DNA of 64,000 nucleotides from Gimesia sp. (GCF_040219335.1 NZ_JAVJSQ010000015.1:310001-374000); one strand, 5' to 3'. Positions 44,890 through 53,818 are shown, counted from the first letter of the stretch. The notes: generated by a model not told the origin, from the sequence alone. Numbers and translations: made by a program.

Positions 44890-45687
44890 ATGTCTCACCT
44901 GCCTCAGAACCGAGCCGCCTGGAACCGGTTGGCAGAAAACCGCAGCCAGTTTACGAAGCTGGCAACCGATGAAGAGTGTCGCAATCCGTTGCAGACGCTG
45001 GACTCGCGCGGCTGGCTGCCTGCTTCTGTCGAAGGGAAGTCGGTACTCTGTCTGGCATCCGGGGGAGGCTGGCAATCGATTCTGTATGCTGCAGCAGGAG
45101 CTCGCGTCACCGTTGTTGATCTGAGCAACAAGATGCTGCAACTGGATGAACAGGAAGCGCGCCGTCGCGGGTTGCAGGTCAAGATTGTGGAAACATCGAT
45201 GGATGATCTGTCGATGCTGCACGAGGCTGAGTTCGATATTGTGCATCAGCCGGTGAGTACCTGTTATGTGCCCGATATTGAAGTGGTGTATCGCGAAATC
45301 GCGCGTGTGTTACGTCCCGGCGGTCTGTATATCAGTCAGCATAAGACGCCCACCAGTTTGCAGATTACGCATCGGGATCAGCAGAACCGGTATGTGATCG
45401 GTCTGGAATACTATCAGCAGGGCGCATTGCCCAAAGTCGAAGACCGGGCCTACCGCGAAGACGGTGCCACAGAGTACCTGCATCGCTGGGATCAACTGGT
45501 GGGGGGCTTGTGCCGCACCGGGTTTGTGATCGAAGATTTACGCGAGCCGCTACGGGCTGACCCCAGTGCACCGGTAGGTCATTTTCGCTACCGGGGACGT
45601 TTTGTCGCACCTTACGTACGAATCAAGGCACGACGGATTTCCGAAGATACCGGGAAACAGGAATCTTCGTCTCTCTGGGTCCCTTAG
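44890..45687 (+). CDS. Class I SAM-dependent methyltransferase
   Basis: The 265-residue protein has the SAM-binding motif I as SVLCLASGGGWQSILYAAAG, motif II VTVVDLSNKMLQLDEQEARR, acidic loop ETSMDDLSMLHEAEFDIVHQP and the post-motif REIARVLRPGGLYISQHK. It follows the UbiE/Methyltransf_11 pattern. The acceptor cannot be told; a small molecule is more likely than DNA. It converges with apt, 11 bp between the stop codons, and follows the TPR-like gene after 23 bp. Confidence 0.85.
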   Translation: MSHLPQNRAAWNRLAENRSQFTKLATDEECRNPLQTLDSRGWLPASVEGKSVLCLASGGGWQSILYAAAGARVTVVDLSNKMLQLDEQEARRRGLQVKIVETSMDDLSMLHEAEFDIVHQPVSTCYVPDIEVVYREIARVLRPGGLYISQHKTPTSLQITHRDQQNRYVIGLEYYQQGALPKVEDRAYREDGATEYLHRWDQLVGGLCRTGFVIEDLREPLRADPSAPVGHFRYRGRFVAPYVRIKARRISEDTGKQESSSLWVP

Positions 45688-45698
45688 TCGAACTGAGC

Positions 45699-46232
45699 TT
45701 ATTCGGCGTCGTAATGAATCAGTGAGAAAACATCGCAGCCATTCATCTTCTCGCGACCGTTGAGGAATGCCAGTTCGATCAGAAAGGCACAGCCCACGAT
45801 TTCCGCGTTGGAGTGGCGGGCCAGTTCGATACAGGCGGAGATTGTACCACCGGTTGCGAGCAGGTCATCTAAGATGACGACTCGGTCATCTGAATGGATG
45901 GAGTCGGTGTGCATCTCGAGCGAGTCAGATCCGTACTCCAGTTCGTAGTGAAAGGCTCTGGTTTCAAAGGGGAGTTTGCCGGGCTTGCGAATCGGAATGA
46001 AGCGGGCACCGAGAGCCAGAGCCAGAGGCGCTGCAAAGATGAAGCCACGTGCTTCGGCAGCCAGGATGGCAGTAATTTGTTTGTCGCGGTAGTAGTCTGC
46101 CAGACGATCGACGACAGCCTGGAATGCCTTCGGCTCGGCCAGCAGAGGTGTGATATCCCGGAACAGGATACCCGGTTTGGGGAAGTCGGGGATCTCACGA
46201 ATATAATCTTTCAGATTGATCGAGTCATTCAT
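45699..46232 (-). CDS. apt: Adenine phosphoribosyltransferase
   Basis: The 177-residue enzyme begins [20 protein letters not shown] and contains [50 protein letters not shown] and the PRPP-binding loop [19 protein letters not shown]. It converts adenine and PRPP to AMP. The open frame reaches 46370, but the ATG at 46232 starts exactly where the family does. That start lies eight bases inside the end of the upstream kinase gene, so the two genes overlap and are likely co-expressed. Confidence 0.95.
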   Translation of the reverse strand: MNDSINLKDYIREIPDFPKPGILFRDITPLLAEPKAFQAVVDRLADYYRDKQITAILAAEARGFIFAAPLALALGARFIPIRKPGKLPFETRAFHYELEYGSDSLEMHTDSIHSDDRVVILDDLLATGGTISACIELARHSNAEIVGCAFLIELAFLNGREKMNGCDVFSLIHYDAE

Positions 46233-47955
46233 TCTCGGTACTGGCTTTCTCAGGTTCAGGGGTTGGGGTTTCTGCCGACATGTTATCGGGCAGTTGATCC
46301 AGATGCTTGCGCGCATTTTCAACGAAGACACTGGCAGCCGGGTCCTGTCCATAGAGGACGATGACCGCACGCCAGACAGCAGCAGCTTCAGCGTATTTCT
46401 GCTCTTTCAGCAGAGCGTCTGCCTTGGACATCGATTGCGTGAGCATAATGTAGCGTTGAGCGGTACGGTTAGGGTCCTGCCGGAGATCGTTACGCATCTG
46501 GATGGCCAGATCCCGCATCTCCTTCTGTTCCGGTTCGTCCGGGAGCAGTTCGATCAGTGCGGACAGAACAATCTCGGCCTGCATCAGGTTTCCGGATTCC
46601 AGGTAATGCTGGGCCAGGGTTATGAACCGCTGCGGTTCGGTCTGCAGGCCAGAGCGTGATTTGCGCTTGGCAGTCATGCCGGCTTTCGAACGGAGCTCAT
46701 AAGATTGAATGCGACTGAGTTGCTCTTTAATGATGCTCTCGTCTTCATCAGAAGGATTATCCAGCAGGGGGAGCAGGTACTTATCGCGGGCGATGTACCA
46801 GTCGGGACCTTCCGGCTGCTGCAGGATCTGTTTAGCGTGCTGCAGCATTTCCTCGCGGGACAGTTCGCGTTCCTGAAACCAGAAGTAGCCACCGGCGATG
46901 ACCAGGACGAGCAGACCGAGCAGAAACCAGGTGTTGTCGAACAGTTGTCCCAGCCGGGAACCGGTACTTTCGGCTTCGAGCTGTGCCCGCATCAGCCCCT
47001 GCATCAGGGTGCCTGAGCCCGCTCCCTGATCGGAGAAGTCTGAGTGAGCCTGGGTGGAAGTCGCTGAATCTGCGCTGGTGCCCGAAAGTGCGTAGGTGTC
47101 TTCCGAGGTCGACATCTCATACTTGTTGATCACTTCCTGCAGACGACGCGAGAGCACATACGCATCGGGGTACCGTTTCTGAGGCTCTTTTTCAAGGAGC
47201 TGGCAGACGATCTCTTCCAGCCAGACCGGCAGATCGTCCACGTAGCGGCTGGGCCGATCGTACTGGCCGTACTTCTGTTTCTGGATGATGGCCAGCATGG
47301 TTTTGCCACTGAAAGGGGGGCGACCAGTGAGCATGACATACATCACCGCGCCAAGTGAATACAGGTCACTCTGGCGAGTAACCCGTTTCCCTTCCGCCTG
47401 TTCGGGGGACATGTATTCTGCCGTGCCTATGATGCCCCCGGTGACGGTCAGTTTTTCAGTCGCGAAGAGCTGTGCCACACCGAAGTCGGCCAGCTTGACC
47501 GTGTTATCGTCTTTGAGAATGAGGTTGGACGGTTTCAGGTCGCGGTGAATGATACCGGCGTCGTGGGATGCCTTGAGGGCAGAGCAGATCTGAATCGAAA
47601 TATCGACAACGATTTTCCAGTCGAGCCGTTTGTCGCGGCGGAGACGGTTGGTGAGCGTTTCGCCTTCGACATACTCCATTACATAGTAGTAGATGTCGTT
47701 TTCGACTCCGCTGTCATAGAATTCGATGACATACGGGTTGTGCATTTTCTTGAGTGCTTCGATTTCACGATGGAAGCGTTCGACGAAGCCAGCCTCACGG
47801 GCCAGGGCACTCGGGAGAATTTTTATGGCAACCTGCTGATCGGTGTGGATGTTCGTTGCGAGGTAGACGGAACCCATGCCGCCGGCCCCGATTTTTTTCC
47901 CGATCAGATATTCCCCCAGACGTTCGGGGGCGGATTCATGTTCGTGTTTATTCAA
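46225..47955 (-). CDS. Membrane-anchored Ser/Thr protein kinase with cytosolic kinase domain
   Basis: The 576-residue protein has an N-terminal Hanks-type kinase domain (residues 13-275): glycine loop [12 protein letters not shown], Lys45 in VAIKIL, catalytic HRDLKPSN (Asp139), DFG at Asp157-Gly159, SPEQAEGK and [21 protein letters not shown] Ser/Thr-rich linker leads to one membrane helix (about 342-360, [18 protein letters not shown]). A helical extracytoplasmic part with TPR-like repeats follows, ending in a Pro/Glu-rich tail. The start is TTG; no nearby ATG exists before the glycine loop, and the ribosome-binding site is weak. Planctomycetes carry many such kinases; the targets are unknown. 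The 3' end overlaps apt. Confidence 0.93.
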   Translation of the reverse strand: MNKHEHESAPERLGEYLIGKKIGAGGMGSVYLATNIHTDQQVAIKILPSALAREAGFVERFHREIEALKKMHNPYVIEFYDSGVENDIYYYVMEYVEGETLTNRLRRDKRLDWKIVVDISIQICSALKASHDAGIIHRDLKPSNLILKDDNTVKLADFGVAQLFATEKLTVTGGIIGTAEYMSPEQAEGKRVTRQSDLYSLGAVMYVMLTGRPPFSGKTMLAIIQKQKYGQYDRPSRYVDDLPVWLEEIVCQLLEKEPQKRYPDAYVLSRRLQEVINKYEMSTSEDTYALSGTSADSATSTQAHSDFSDQGAGSGTLMQGLMRAQLEAESTGSRLGQLFDNTWFLLGLLVLVIAGGYFWFQERELSREEMLQHAKQILQQPEGPDWYIARDKYLLPLLDNPSDEDESIIKEQLSRIQSYELRSKAGMTAKRKSRSGLQTEPQRFITLAQHYLESGNLMQAEIVLSALIELLPDEPEQKEMRDLAIQMRNDLRQDPNRTAQRYIMLTQSMSKADALLKEQKYAEAAAVWRAVIVLYGQDPAASVFVENARKHLDQLPDNMSAETPTPEPEKASTENE

Positions 47956-48091
47956 GGTTGCTGCTCGGTTTGAAGTGTGTTGGTCGTCGATAAAAAGCGT
48001 CGTCAGACTGTCGGTTGTTCAGTGTCAGGAGACTGGCTGAAGTCTATAATCTCAGCAAGCGAAATGAAAGACGATTTCAGTACACTCTATT

Positions 48092-48487
48092 ATGGATGAA
48101 TCCATGTCTGATGCAAGAAGGAAGGCTGTTCTGCTGATCGCGCACGGCAGTCGACGTGCGGCGGCAAATCAGGATCTCGTGCGGCTGGCAGAGATGCTGC
48201 GGGAGCGGTCTGTGTTTCCAATCATCGAGATCGCTTATCTGGAACTGGCGGAACCGACGATCCCTGAGGGGGCGGAACGCTGTGTGGCTGCGGGAGCGGA
48301 GGAGGTGTTGATGCTGCCCTACTTTCTCTCGGCAGGCGTCCATGTGCAGAATGATCTGGAAGAGCACCGGAGTGAATTTACGACACAATTCCCCGGGACC
48401 GAGTTTAAATTGTGTGGTCATCTGGGACTGCATCCGCTGATGCTGGAAATTGTACTCGCCAGGTTGCGGGAGGCAGATGAGGAGTGA
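48092..48487 (+). CDS. CbiX/SirB-like sirohydrochlorin chelatase (single-domain)
   Basis: The 131-residue protein is a short class II chelatase: VLLIAHGSRRAAANQDLVRLAEML carries the first histidine, followed by EIAYLELAEPTIPEGAERCVAAGAEEVLMLPYFLSAGVHVQNDL, where the second histidine lies. The C-terminal HLGLHPLMLEIVL resembles the CbiX end. Single-domain CbiX inserts cobalt or iron into sirohydrochlorin as a dimer. Two ATG codons (48092, 48104) are possible. It is divergent from the kinase gene and converges on the DUF1573 gene across a hairpin terminator. No other cobalamin or sirohaem gene is nearby, so its pathway is unclear. Confidence 0.85.
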   Translation: MDESMSDARRKAVLLIAHGSRRAAANQDLVRLAEMLRERSVFPIIEIAYLELAEPTIPEGAERCVAAGAEEVLMLPYFLSAGVHVQNDLEEHRSEFTTQFPGTEFKLCGHLGLHPLMLEIVLARLREADEE

Positions 48488-48525
48488 ATTAAACTGTCAC
48501 TTGTATGTATTTCACCAAGACCAAA

Positions 48526-48555
48526 AAAAAGGACGCCCCGAAGGACGTCCTTTTT
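48526..48555. terminator. Bidirectional intrinsic terminator
   Basis: AAAAAGGACG and CGTCCTTTTT pair exactly around a 10-nt loop. It has a T-tract on both strands and sits between the convergent chelatase and DUF1573 genes, so it can end both transcripts. Confidence 0.85.
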
Positions 48556-48571
48556 CTCGCAATGAAAACCA

Positions 48572-49585
48572 CTAATTGGTTTTTGTTTCAGCAATCCGAC
48601 CGAAGGCCTTGAAGGTGATCGGTTCACTGCGACCATCGATGGTCACGGTAAACTCTTCTGAGTATTCACCTGGTTTATCGGGAGGAACGATTGTCAGCGG
48701 CAGCACGTGAATGGGCTGAGCTGCTTTCGGCATGCGGATTTTGAATGCTTCATCGTTGGATTCGCATTCAATCTTTGTGATTTCAAATGGCTTTTTGCCC
48801 CGCATTACAACATTGACTGTTTTTTCCTGTCCCGGAACCATCATGCCCAGAGAAACGACTTCGGGGGTAATGGTAATGTCAGATTCGACACGGGCTTCGA
48901 CCAGCAGTGGCACTGTTGTGAAATTAACGTCGTTGGTCTTCAGGATGAGCTGTTCTCGAATTGGACCTTTAGGAGTCTTGGGATCGAGAGTCAGCATGAT
49001 GTTGTAATTGACGCGACCGCCGCCTCGATTAGTCTCGACAGCCTTGGCAGTGACGTGTGGATTACGGGATTCGATTCCAGTCAGTGCCCAGTCTTCACGG
49101 CCCGCATAAGCGAGAGCCACTGTGGTCTCTGCACCTTTACCGACTTCGACAGAACCGAAGTTGGCAGCACCCGGTGTGAAGACGACATCGGTACGGATAT
49201 ACGAAGTAATCGGGATCCGGACTTCAGCATACTGGGGAGCATCAATGGTGATGATCACGTTGGAATCTTTGCGACGCTGGAAGCGGGCGGTATCCATTTT
49301 GACCTGGATGTATCCTTCTTCGCCACTTTCCAGGATGCTCTTGGAAGGTTCAGCAGCCGAACAGCCGCAAGTGGTACGAACGTTGGCAATATGGACGGGG
49401 TCTTTATAGATATTTTTAATTTTCAGGCGGTATTCGGCATCGGAACCACGGGCGATGACTCCGAAGTCGATTTTGTCTTTATCGAACATCTTCATCGCCC
49501 AGTCCTGTCCGAATGATGGGGCAGCATTCAAGACAAATAGACACAGGCTCAGGACACCGAACCGGAAAATACAGTTTTTCAGCAT
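48572..49585 (-). CDS. DUF1573 domain protein, secreted
   Basis: A signal peptide (SLCLFVLNAAPSFGQD) is followed by an immunoglobulin-like DUF1573 domain: KIDFGVIARGSDAEYRLKIKNIYKDPVHIANVRTTCGCSAAEP, with the conserved TTCGCS in the usual place. Two more beta-sandwich repeats follow (NFGSVEVGKGAETTVALAYAG and VSLGMMVPGQEKTVNVVMRG). The protein should lie outside the cytoplasm. DUF1573 proteins are common in planctomycetes and bacteroidetes; no reaction is known. It ends at a bidirectional terminator and has its own promoter about 250 bp upstream. Confidence 0.9.
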   Translation of the reverse strand: MLKNCIFRFGVLSLCLFVLNAAPSFGQDWAMKMFDKDKIDFGVIARGSDAEYRLKIKNIYKDPVHIANVRTTCGCSAAEPSKSILESGEEGYIQVKMDTARFQRRKDSNVIITIDAPQYAEVRIPITSYIRTDVVFTPGAANFGSVEVGKGAETTVALAYAGREDWALTGIESRNPHVTAKAVETNRGGGRVNYNIMLTLDPKTPKGPIREQLILKTNDVNFTTVPLLVEARVESDITITPEVVSLGMMVPGQEKTVNVVMRGKKPFEITKIECESNDEAFKIRMPKAAQPIHVLPLTIVPPDKPGEYSEEFTVTIDGRSEPITFKAFGRIAETKTN

Positions 49586-49836
49586 TATTGAATCTCACTT
49601 CTGCAAAAAATGAATTAACTTCGATGTATCACTCAAGTCGAGGCGCTGAGACCGATTATTATCCGGCCAGGGACAATCACCGACTTTCAGCACATAACCC
49701 TTACATCATTATAGTGCAGAATCCATTCACAGAGACGTTTCACACTATTTGTAAAAACGGGCTCGGTAGGCAGATGACTGTGGTGCCAAAGTTCAGCAGA
49801 CAGTCGAGATGCACAAGCCTGAATCAGTTAGCCAGT

Positions 49837-49866
49837 ATTATACTGTGTTTCCGTTTCTGAGATCAA
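49837..49866 (-). promoter_or_regulatory. Promoter of the DUF1573 gene
   Basis: On the minus strand TTGATC (-35; plus 49861-49866) and a perfect TATAAT (-10; 49837-49842) are 18 bp apart. This predicts a leader of about 240 nt. Confidence 0.45.
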
Positions 49867-50146
49867 ATTGGAGATTCAGAACATCAGTAGATGGCATGTG
49901 TGTGACAAATACATCAGTCGGCATCGACACTTTGGTTGTGGCAATTTAGTTCGCATACGTTGAATTGTCAATGTTGTCTCTTTCCAGTCGCAACTGCCGG
50001 TTCTGGCCGGATTAAGCTGCGTAATCGAACCCGATTCAAATGACCTGATGCGATTGTTCATGATGTCACAAACAGTTTCCATAACTGGCTTTGAGCATTT
50101 ACTACCCGCAAACGGAATTTTTATTACAACTGGTGAAAATCTATTC

Positions 50147-50197
50147 AACAGGCTTCTCTATTTGCTGATAACGCTTATAGATTAACAGGCTTCTCTA
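50147..50197 (+). repeat. Direct repeat AACAGGCTTCTCTA, two copies
   Basis: An exact 14-bp sequence occurs at 50147-50160 and 50184-50197, with a 37-bp period. The second copy provides the 5' arm of the terminator hairpin; the first copy could compete for the same 3' arm. Confidence 0.7.
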
Positions 50198-50219
50198 AAG
50201 TGGGTGTGCCTGTTTTTTT
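50184..50219 (+). terminator. Orphan intrinsic terminator
   Basis: AACAGGC (50184-50190) pairs with GCCTGTT (50208-50214) around a 17-nt loop, and a run of seven T follows. It points along the plus strand, but the nearest upstream gene is on the other strand. Confidence 0.55.
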
Positions 50220-50578
50220 GCCAGTTCAGCAGGATGCTTACAGCAGTTCAGCTCAGAGATAGGAAAAGCGGGTTTCTTCGAAATCGAGCCAGCACGCATA
50301 GCTCGGAGTGATAGGCTTGAATTACGAGTGGGTTTCCACTCCGGCAAATACAACAGCGGGTCCCCGACGGTTCCCGTTGCATGATAAGGGAGAGGGGATC
50401 TCTTTCATTATCAGATCAGTTTCATTCCGAGAGGAGTGCAGGCTGGTCCGTTTCATACCAAAAGTGTGTGAGTGTATTGTTAATTCGAATACAGAAGTGT
50501 GTGAGAAACGTCACTGTCTGCGCCGTGGTGGCGGGAATATCAGTTCGGTCTCATTCAAACAGGGAGCGATAGATTCAG

Positions 50579-51370
50579 ATGAAAATTAAAAATACTGCCA
50601 GGGCAGGTCTGACCGGACTGCTTGTGCTGGGAATTTCCTGCCTGGTGATCTCAGACCGGCTTGAAGCCGGTCACAAATGTGGTCACTGCAAGATGGGCGG
50701 TCTGTCGATGTTCCATAAAGGAGCGTGCTGCAGTCCGTGGCGTCCGGGCTTTAAACATAAATGCGGTCATAAGCACAAATGTGGTTCCGGTTGCGGGATG
50801 AGTACCTGCGGCTGCGGAGACTCGTTCGTTGATCAATATTATCAGGGAGTCGTTTATGGTATGGGAAACGTTTCGCAGGGTGGCTGCCGGTCATGCCAGT
50901 CTGGAGGTGCTGTGGCTGGTGCTTATGGGATGCCAGCCGGTGGTGGTCTCCCGCCGCAAGCGGGGTTGATTCCCGCTCCGGCAGTCCGACCGACGATTCT
51001 GCATTATCCGGGAACGATGGGCATTGCTTATCGTCGACCAACACGGATGATGCCGGCCGACGGTCCGGAGGGGCATCCGCGCGATGCCGGTCTGGATATC
51101 TATGCTCCAGGTGCAACCGATATTCGCGTGGTGGCACTGAACCGTCAACGCGATGAGATGGTGGGATATCGTGATCCTGCGAATGATGATATCTGGGAAT
51201 TTGTGACCAAGCGTCCTTTGATTCCCGGGATTCAGCATGTCTATCAGGTGTATGCGATTTTCCCTGAGACAGGAAATGTTCCCCAGACGAGACGAGTCCG
51301 TCTGATCATGGGACGAATCGTCGAACTCAGTTACAAACCGTATCAACCAACTGACGGCACGAACCGGTAA
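50579..51370 (+). CDS. Secreted Cys/His-rich protein with a C-terminal beta domain
   Basis: The 263-residue protein has a signal peptide (LTGLLVLGISCLVISDRLEAG) and then about 75 residues packed with Cys, His, Gly and Lys: HKCGHCKMGG, KGACCS, HKCGHKHKCGSGCG and MSTCGCG, then GGCRSCQ. This looks like a metal-binding segment. A Gly/Pro/Ala-rich linker follows. The last 90 residues (ATDIRVVALN to VRLIMGRIVELSYKPY) form a beta domain resembling the planctomycete TIGR03000-type domain, but that match is tentative. It is exported; the role is unknown, with metal binding or surface attachment possible. The 5' region is 1 kb long and carries an orphan terminator. Confidence 0.75.
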   Translation: MKIKNTARAGLTGLLVLGISCLVISDRLEAGHKCGHCKMGGLSMFHKGACCSPWRPGFKHKCGHKHKCGSGCGMSTCGCGDSFVDQYYQGVVYGMGNVSQGGCRSCQSGGAVAGAYGMPAGGGLPPQAGLIPAPAVRPTILHYPGTMGIAYRRPTRMMPADGPEGHPRDAGLDIYAPGATDIRVVALNRQRDEMVGYRDPANDDIWEFVTKRPLIPGIQHVYQVYAIFPETGNVPQTRRVRLIMGRIVELSYKPYQPTDGTNR

Positions 51371-51454
51371 AGTGCCGGGGTTCAGATGTGTTCCTGTCAG
51401 CTCGAGCCGGGAACGACTGCTGAACCTGTTCGACTCGATTCCTCCCTGTGCACG

Positions 51455-51553
51455 CACGCCCTGTCCGGAACGTGGTAGATTCTGATTGATGAAGTCTGGC
51501 CGCTGGTTAGCCAGAAAGCTTCGTCTCAGCTATCATGTTCGGGACAGGGCGTG
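51455..51553. ncRNA. Rod-like nested inverted repeat, candidate structured RNA
   Basis: Outer 20-bp arms (51455-51474 and 51534-51553; CACGCCCTGTCC... with ...GGACAGGGCGTG) pair with one mismatch and one G-U. Inside lie GATGAAG/CTTCGTC (51488-51494, 51519-51525) and TCTGGC/GCCAGA (51495-51500, 51510-51515) around a 9-nt loop. Together about 33 base pairs make a near-continuous rod of about 100 nt. The plus strand continues TGTTTTGTG, so it may also end the upstream transcript. It could instead be a small mobile repeat; other copies would decide. Confidence 0.5.
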
Positions 51554-51612
51554 TTTTGTGTAGCACTCTGCCCGCACATTGATTCTGCCAACCCGGGAAG
51601 ACAGGCTGAATT

Positions 51613-52671
51613 GTGAACGAGGTTGACTATCTGAGCATCATTTCCGGCGCGCGACATGATTGGCGTGCCCGGTGCCTCAAACCCTGTTTCGGGTTTCTCA
51701 GCCTCTTCTATGGAACCGCAGTCACAGTTCGCAACCGTCTGTTTGACTGGGGTATTAAACGGGCACGACCGGTGAGCGTGCCGGTGATCAGCCTGGGAAA
51801 CCTGACGACCGGAGGGACTGGGAAGACACCGCTGGTTGCCTGGCTGTCTCAGTGGTTTCAAGCAGAAGGGGTTTCTGTCGCGCTACTCAGCCGCGGTTAT
51901 CGTGCGCTGCCTGGTGAAGTGAACGATGAGAAACTGCTGCTGGATCGACTCTGCCCGCAGGTGCCGCATTATCAGAATCCAGATCGTTGTGCATCCGCAG
52001 AGCAGGCTATTGAAGCAGGCGCACGCTTACTGATTCTGGACGACGGGTTTCAGCACCGCAGGCTCGCACGTGATCTCGATATCGTGCTGATCGATGCCGT
52101 GAATCCCTGGGGCTACGGTCATCAATTACCGCGGGGACTATTGCGGGAGTCGAAGTCGGGATTGCAGCGGGCGGGATTTGTGTTGATTACGCGTGTGGAT
52201 CAGTGTCCGACTGAAGCACTGGAGAGTCTGACAGCGGAAGTCAAACAATTTGTGCCCGAGCACCGGATCGCCTATGTGCGTTTTGCTCCCCAGGGTCTGG
52301 TGAATGCCTCTGGCGAAACCAGGAGCCTGCATGAAGTGACCGGAAGACAGGTGTGGGGTTTTTGCGCGATCGGGAATCCTCGCGGATTTCAACAAACACT
52401 GGTGGATGCGGGAGGCCAGGTTTGCGGCATGCGCGTCTTTGCGGATCATCATCACTATAGTAAAGGCGACCTGCAGGAAATTGGCTCAGAAGCAGAACAG
52501 GCGGGAGCCGAGCTGATTTTGACGACGGCCAAAGACCTGGTGAAAATTAGTGAACAAAAACTGTCAGGGCTTCCGGTCTGGGCGGTGGAAATTGGGGCGG
52601 AAATCGTGCAGGGAGCGGCTGATTTTGAGGAAATCCTGCGGAAAATGGGGCTGGTGAAGCCGGAGAAATAA
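51613..52671 (+). CDS. lpxK: Tetraacyldisaccharide 4'-kinase
   Basis: The 352-residue protein has the LpxK pattern: membrane-proximal start with FGFLSLFYGTAVTVRNRLFD, the P-loop VISLGNLTTGGTGKTPLVAWL, VALLSRGYRALPGEVNDE, ILDDGFQHRRLARDLDIVLIDAVNPWGYGHQLPRGLLRE, ADHHHYSKGDL and LILTTAKDLVKI. It phosphorylates the 4' position of the lipid A disaccharide at the inner membrane, downstream of LpxB. The start is GTG with a weak ribosome-binding site. It is preceded by the rod-like inverted repeat and appears to be transcribed alone. Confidence 0.94.
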   Translation: MNEVDYLSIISGARHDWRARCLKPCFGFLSLFYGTAVTVRNRLFDWGIKRARPVSVPVISLGNLTTGGTGKTPLVAWLSQWFQAEGVSVALLSRGYRALPGEVNDEKLLLDRLCPQVPHYQNPDRCASAEQAIEAGARLLILDDGFQHRRLARDLDIVLIDAVNPWGYGHQLPRGLLRESKSGLQRAGFVLITRVDQCPTEALESLTAEVKQFVPEHRIAYVRFAPQGLVNASGETRSLHEVTGRQVWGFCAIGNPRGFQQTLVDAGGQVCGMRVFADHHHYSKGDLQEIGSEAEQAGAELILTTAKDLVKISEQKLSGLPVWAVEIGAEIVQGAADFEEILRKMGLVKPEK

Positions 52672-52984
52672 GTCTGTAACCGCTGAGTCAGGGGCGAATC
52701 AGCTTCAAACCAGTGGAAAACCATTATATATCGGGTTAAATCACGTTAGAGATCCCGAAAATTGCTGTAATCCCGTTTCAGATATACTTGATTTTGGTTC
52801 TGCGTTCTGTCATCCTGAGAAGAGAGTAACTTCACACAATGCAGGCCGTTTACCCCGTAAACGAACTTTTCCTGCCAGAAACCTACCAAACTGACGGGCC
52901 GCTTAGACTGAATGTGGTGACCGTATCCCTGCCTCCATCATTGGTCTGTTCAATCATAATTCAAATAAACGAGGTGTTTAAGTT
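52672..52984 (+). promoter_or_regulatory. Intergenic region before the cupredoxin-like gene
   Basis: These 313 bp contain no gene that I can support. A TATACT box (in GATATACTTG near 52785) with a weak TTGCTG upstream is a possible promoter for the next gene; spacing is short (15 bp). Confidence 0.25.
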
Positions 52985-53758
52985 ATGCAAAAGAAAAATA
53001 TTAGCCAGGTTCTGCTCGCCGCTGTTTTGATCTCTGGCCTGAATTTTTTCACGCCTGTAACTGCTTCTGCAGAAGGCTGGGGTTCGATTACTGGTAAGTT
53101 TGTCTTTGATGGTCCTGTCCCTGAGCGTCCGGTACAGCGAAAGAAAGGCGATCCCAACGTCAAGGATGCGGCTGTCTGTGCAGCTGACACTCATCTGGGA
53201 AATGATCTGGTTGTCAATCCTGACAACAAAGGCATCCAGAATATCTTCCTCTACATGCGTCGGGCAAAAGACATTCATCCCGATCTGAAGGAATCCAAAG
53301 AAAAGACTGTCGTCTTTGACCAGAAAGGTTGTACTTTCAAGCCTCACGCTCTGATTGTTCGTACTGACCAGAAAGTGATTGTCAAATCTGACGATCCCGT
53401 CGCTCACAACACCCACACCTTTCCGATCAAAAACCAGGCTGTGAACTTCATCCTGGCTCCGAAGGACCGTGAAGGAAAAGAAGTTTCCAACCCGATTCCT
53501 GAAATTCTGCCCATGCAGGTTAAGTGCGATATCCATCCCTGGATGACCGCCTACTGGTTCGTGGTAGATCATCCTTACGCTGTGGTATCTGATGCAGATG
53601 GAAAATTCACCATCAAGAATCTGCCCGCCGGTAAGCAGACTTTCCGGATCTGGCATGAAAAGAAAGGTTACCTGGATCGTAGCTTCAACGTGAACGTCAA
53701 GGACGGGGAAACCCTCGACCTGGGCGAGATCAAATACAAAGCATCTGATTTCGAGTAA
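52985..53758 (+). CDS. Secreted cupredoxin-like protein
   Basis: A signal peptide (LLAAVLISGLNFFTPVTASAEG) precedes a 230-residue mature protein. A plastocyanin-like fold is suggested by VIVKSDDPVAHNTHTF and MQVKCDIHPWMTAYWFVVDHP: His141, Cys181, His184 and Met187 could be the copper ligands, with C-x2-H-x2-M spacing, shorter than the C-x2-H-x4-M of plastocyanin. The last 60 residues are a carboxypeptidase-regulatory-like beta domain (YAVVSDADGKFTIKNLPAGKQTFRIWHEKKGY). Electron transfer or copper handling outside the cytoplasm is inferred. A terminator follows directly. Similar methylamine-utilisation-type proteins are widespread in planctomycetes. Confidence 0.8.
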   Translation: MQKKNISQVLLAAVLISGLNFFTPVTASAEGWGSITGKFVFDGPVPERPVQRKKGDPNVKDAAVCAADTHLGNDLVVNPDNKGIQNIFLYMRRAKDIHPDLKESKEKTVVFDQKGCTFKPHALIVRTDQKVIVKSDDPVAHNTHTFPIKNQAVNFILAPKDREGKEVSNPIPEILPMQVKCDIHPWMTAYWFVVDHPYAVVSDADGKFTIKNLPAGKQTFRIWHEKKGYLDRSFNVNVKDGETLDLGEIKYKASDFE

Positions 53759-53789
53759 TCCTCTGCAACATCAGAGAAACGTATAGACA

Positions 53790-53818
53790 GGGCACGTCCG
53801 ATTGGGCGTGTCCTTTTT
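53790..53818 (+). terminator. Intrinsic terminator after the cupredoxin-like gene
   Basis: GGGCACG and CGTGTCC pair (one G-U) around a 10-nt loop and are followed by TTTTT, 30 nt after the stop codon. Confidence 0.8.

Larger units (their letters stand above)
49586..50578. other. Gene-poor 1-kb stretch with an orphan plus-strand terminator
   Basis: No convincing protein-coding gene is found between the DUF1573 gene and the Cys/His-rich gene. The minus-strand promoter of DUF1573 is at 49837-49866. A plus-strand terminator at 50184-50219 has no annotated gene before it. AAGTGTGTGAG occurs twice near 50462 and 50495. The stretch may contain a small RNA or an attenuated leader. Confidence 0.45.

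Noticed and set aside
48707..49516. Plus-strand open frame of 269 codons opposite the DUF1573 gene
   Set aside because: Antisense shadow; no ribosome-binding site or motif.
49876..50148. Minus-strand 90-codon frame and plus-strand 93-codon frame (50308-50589) in the 1-kb gene-poor stretch
   Set aside because: No recognisable motif; the first starts with TTG and lacks a ribosome-binding site, the second runs into the start of the next gene.
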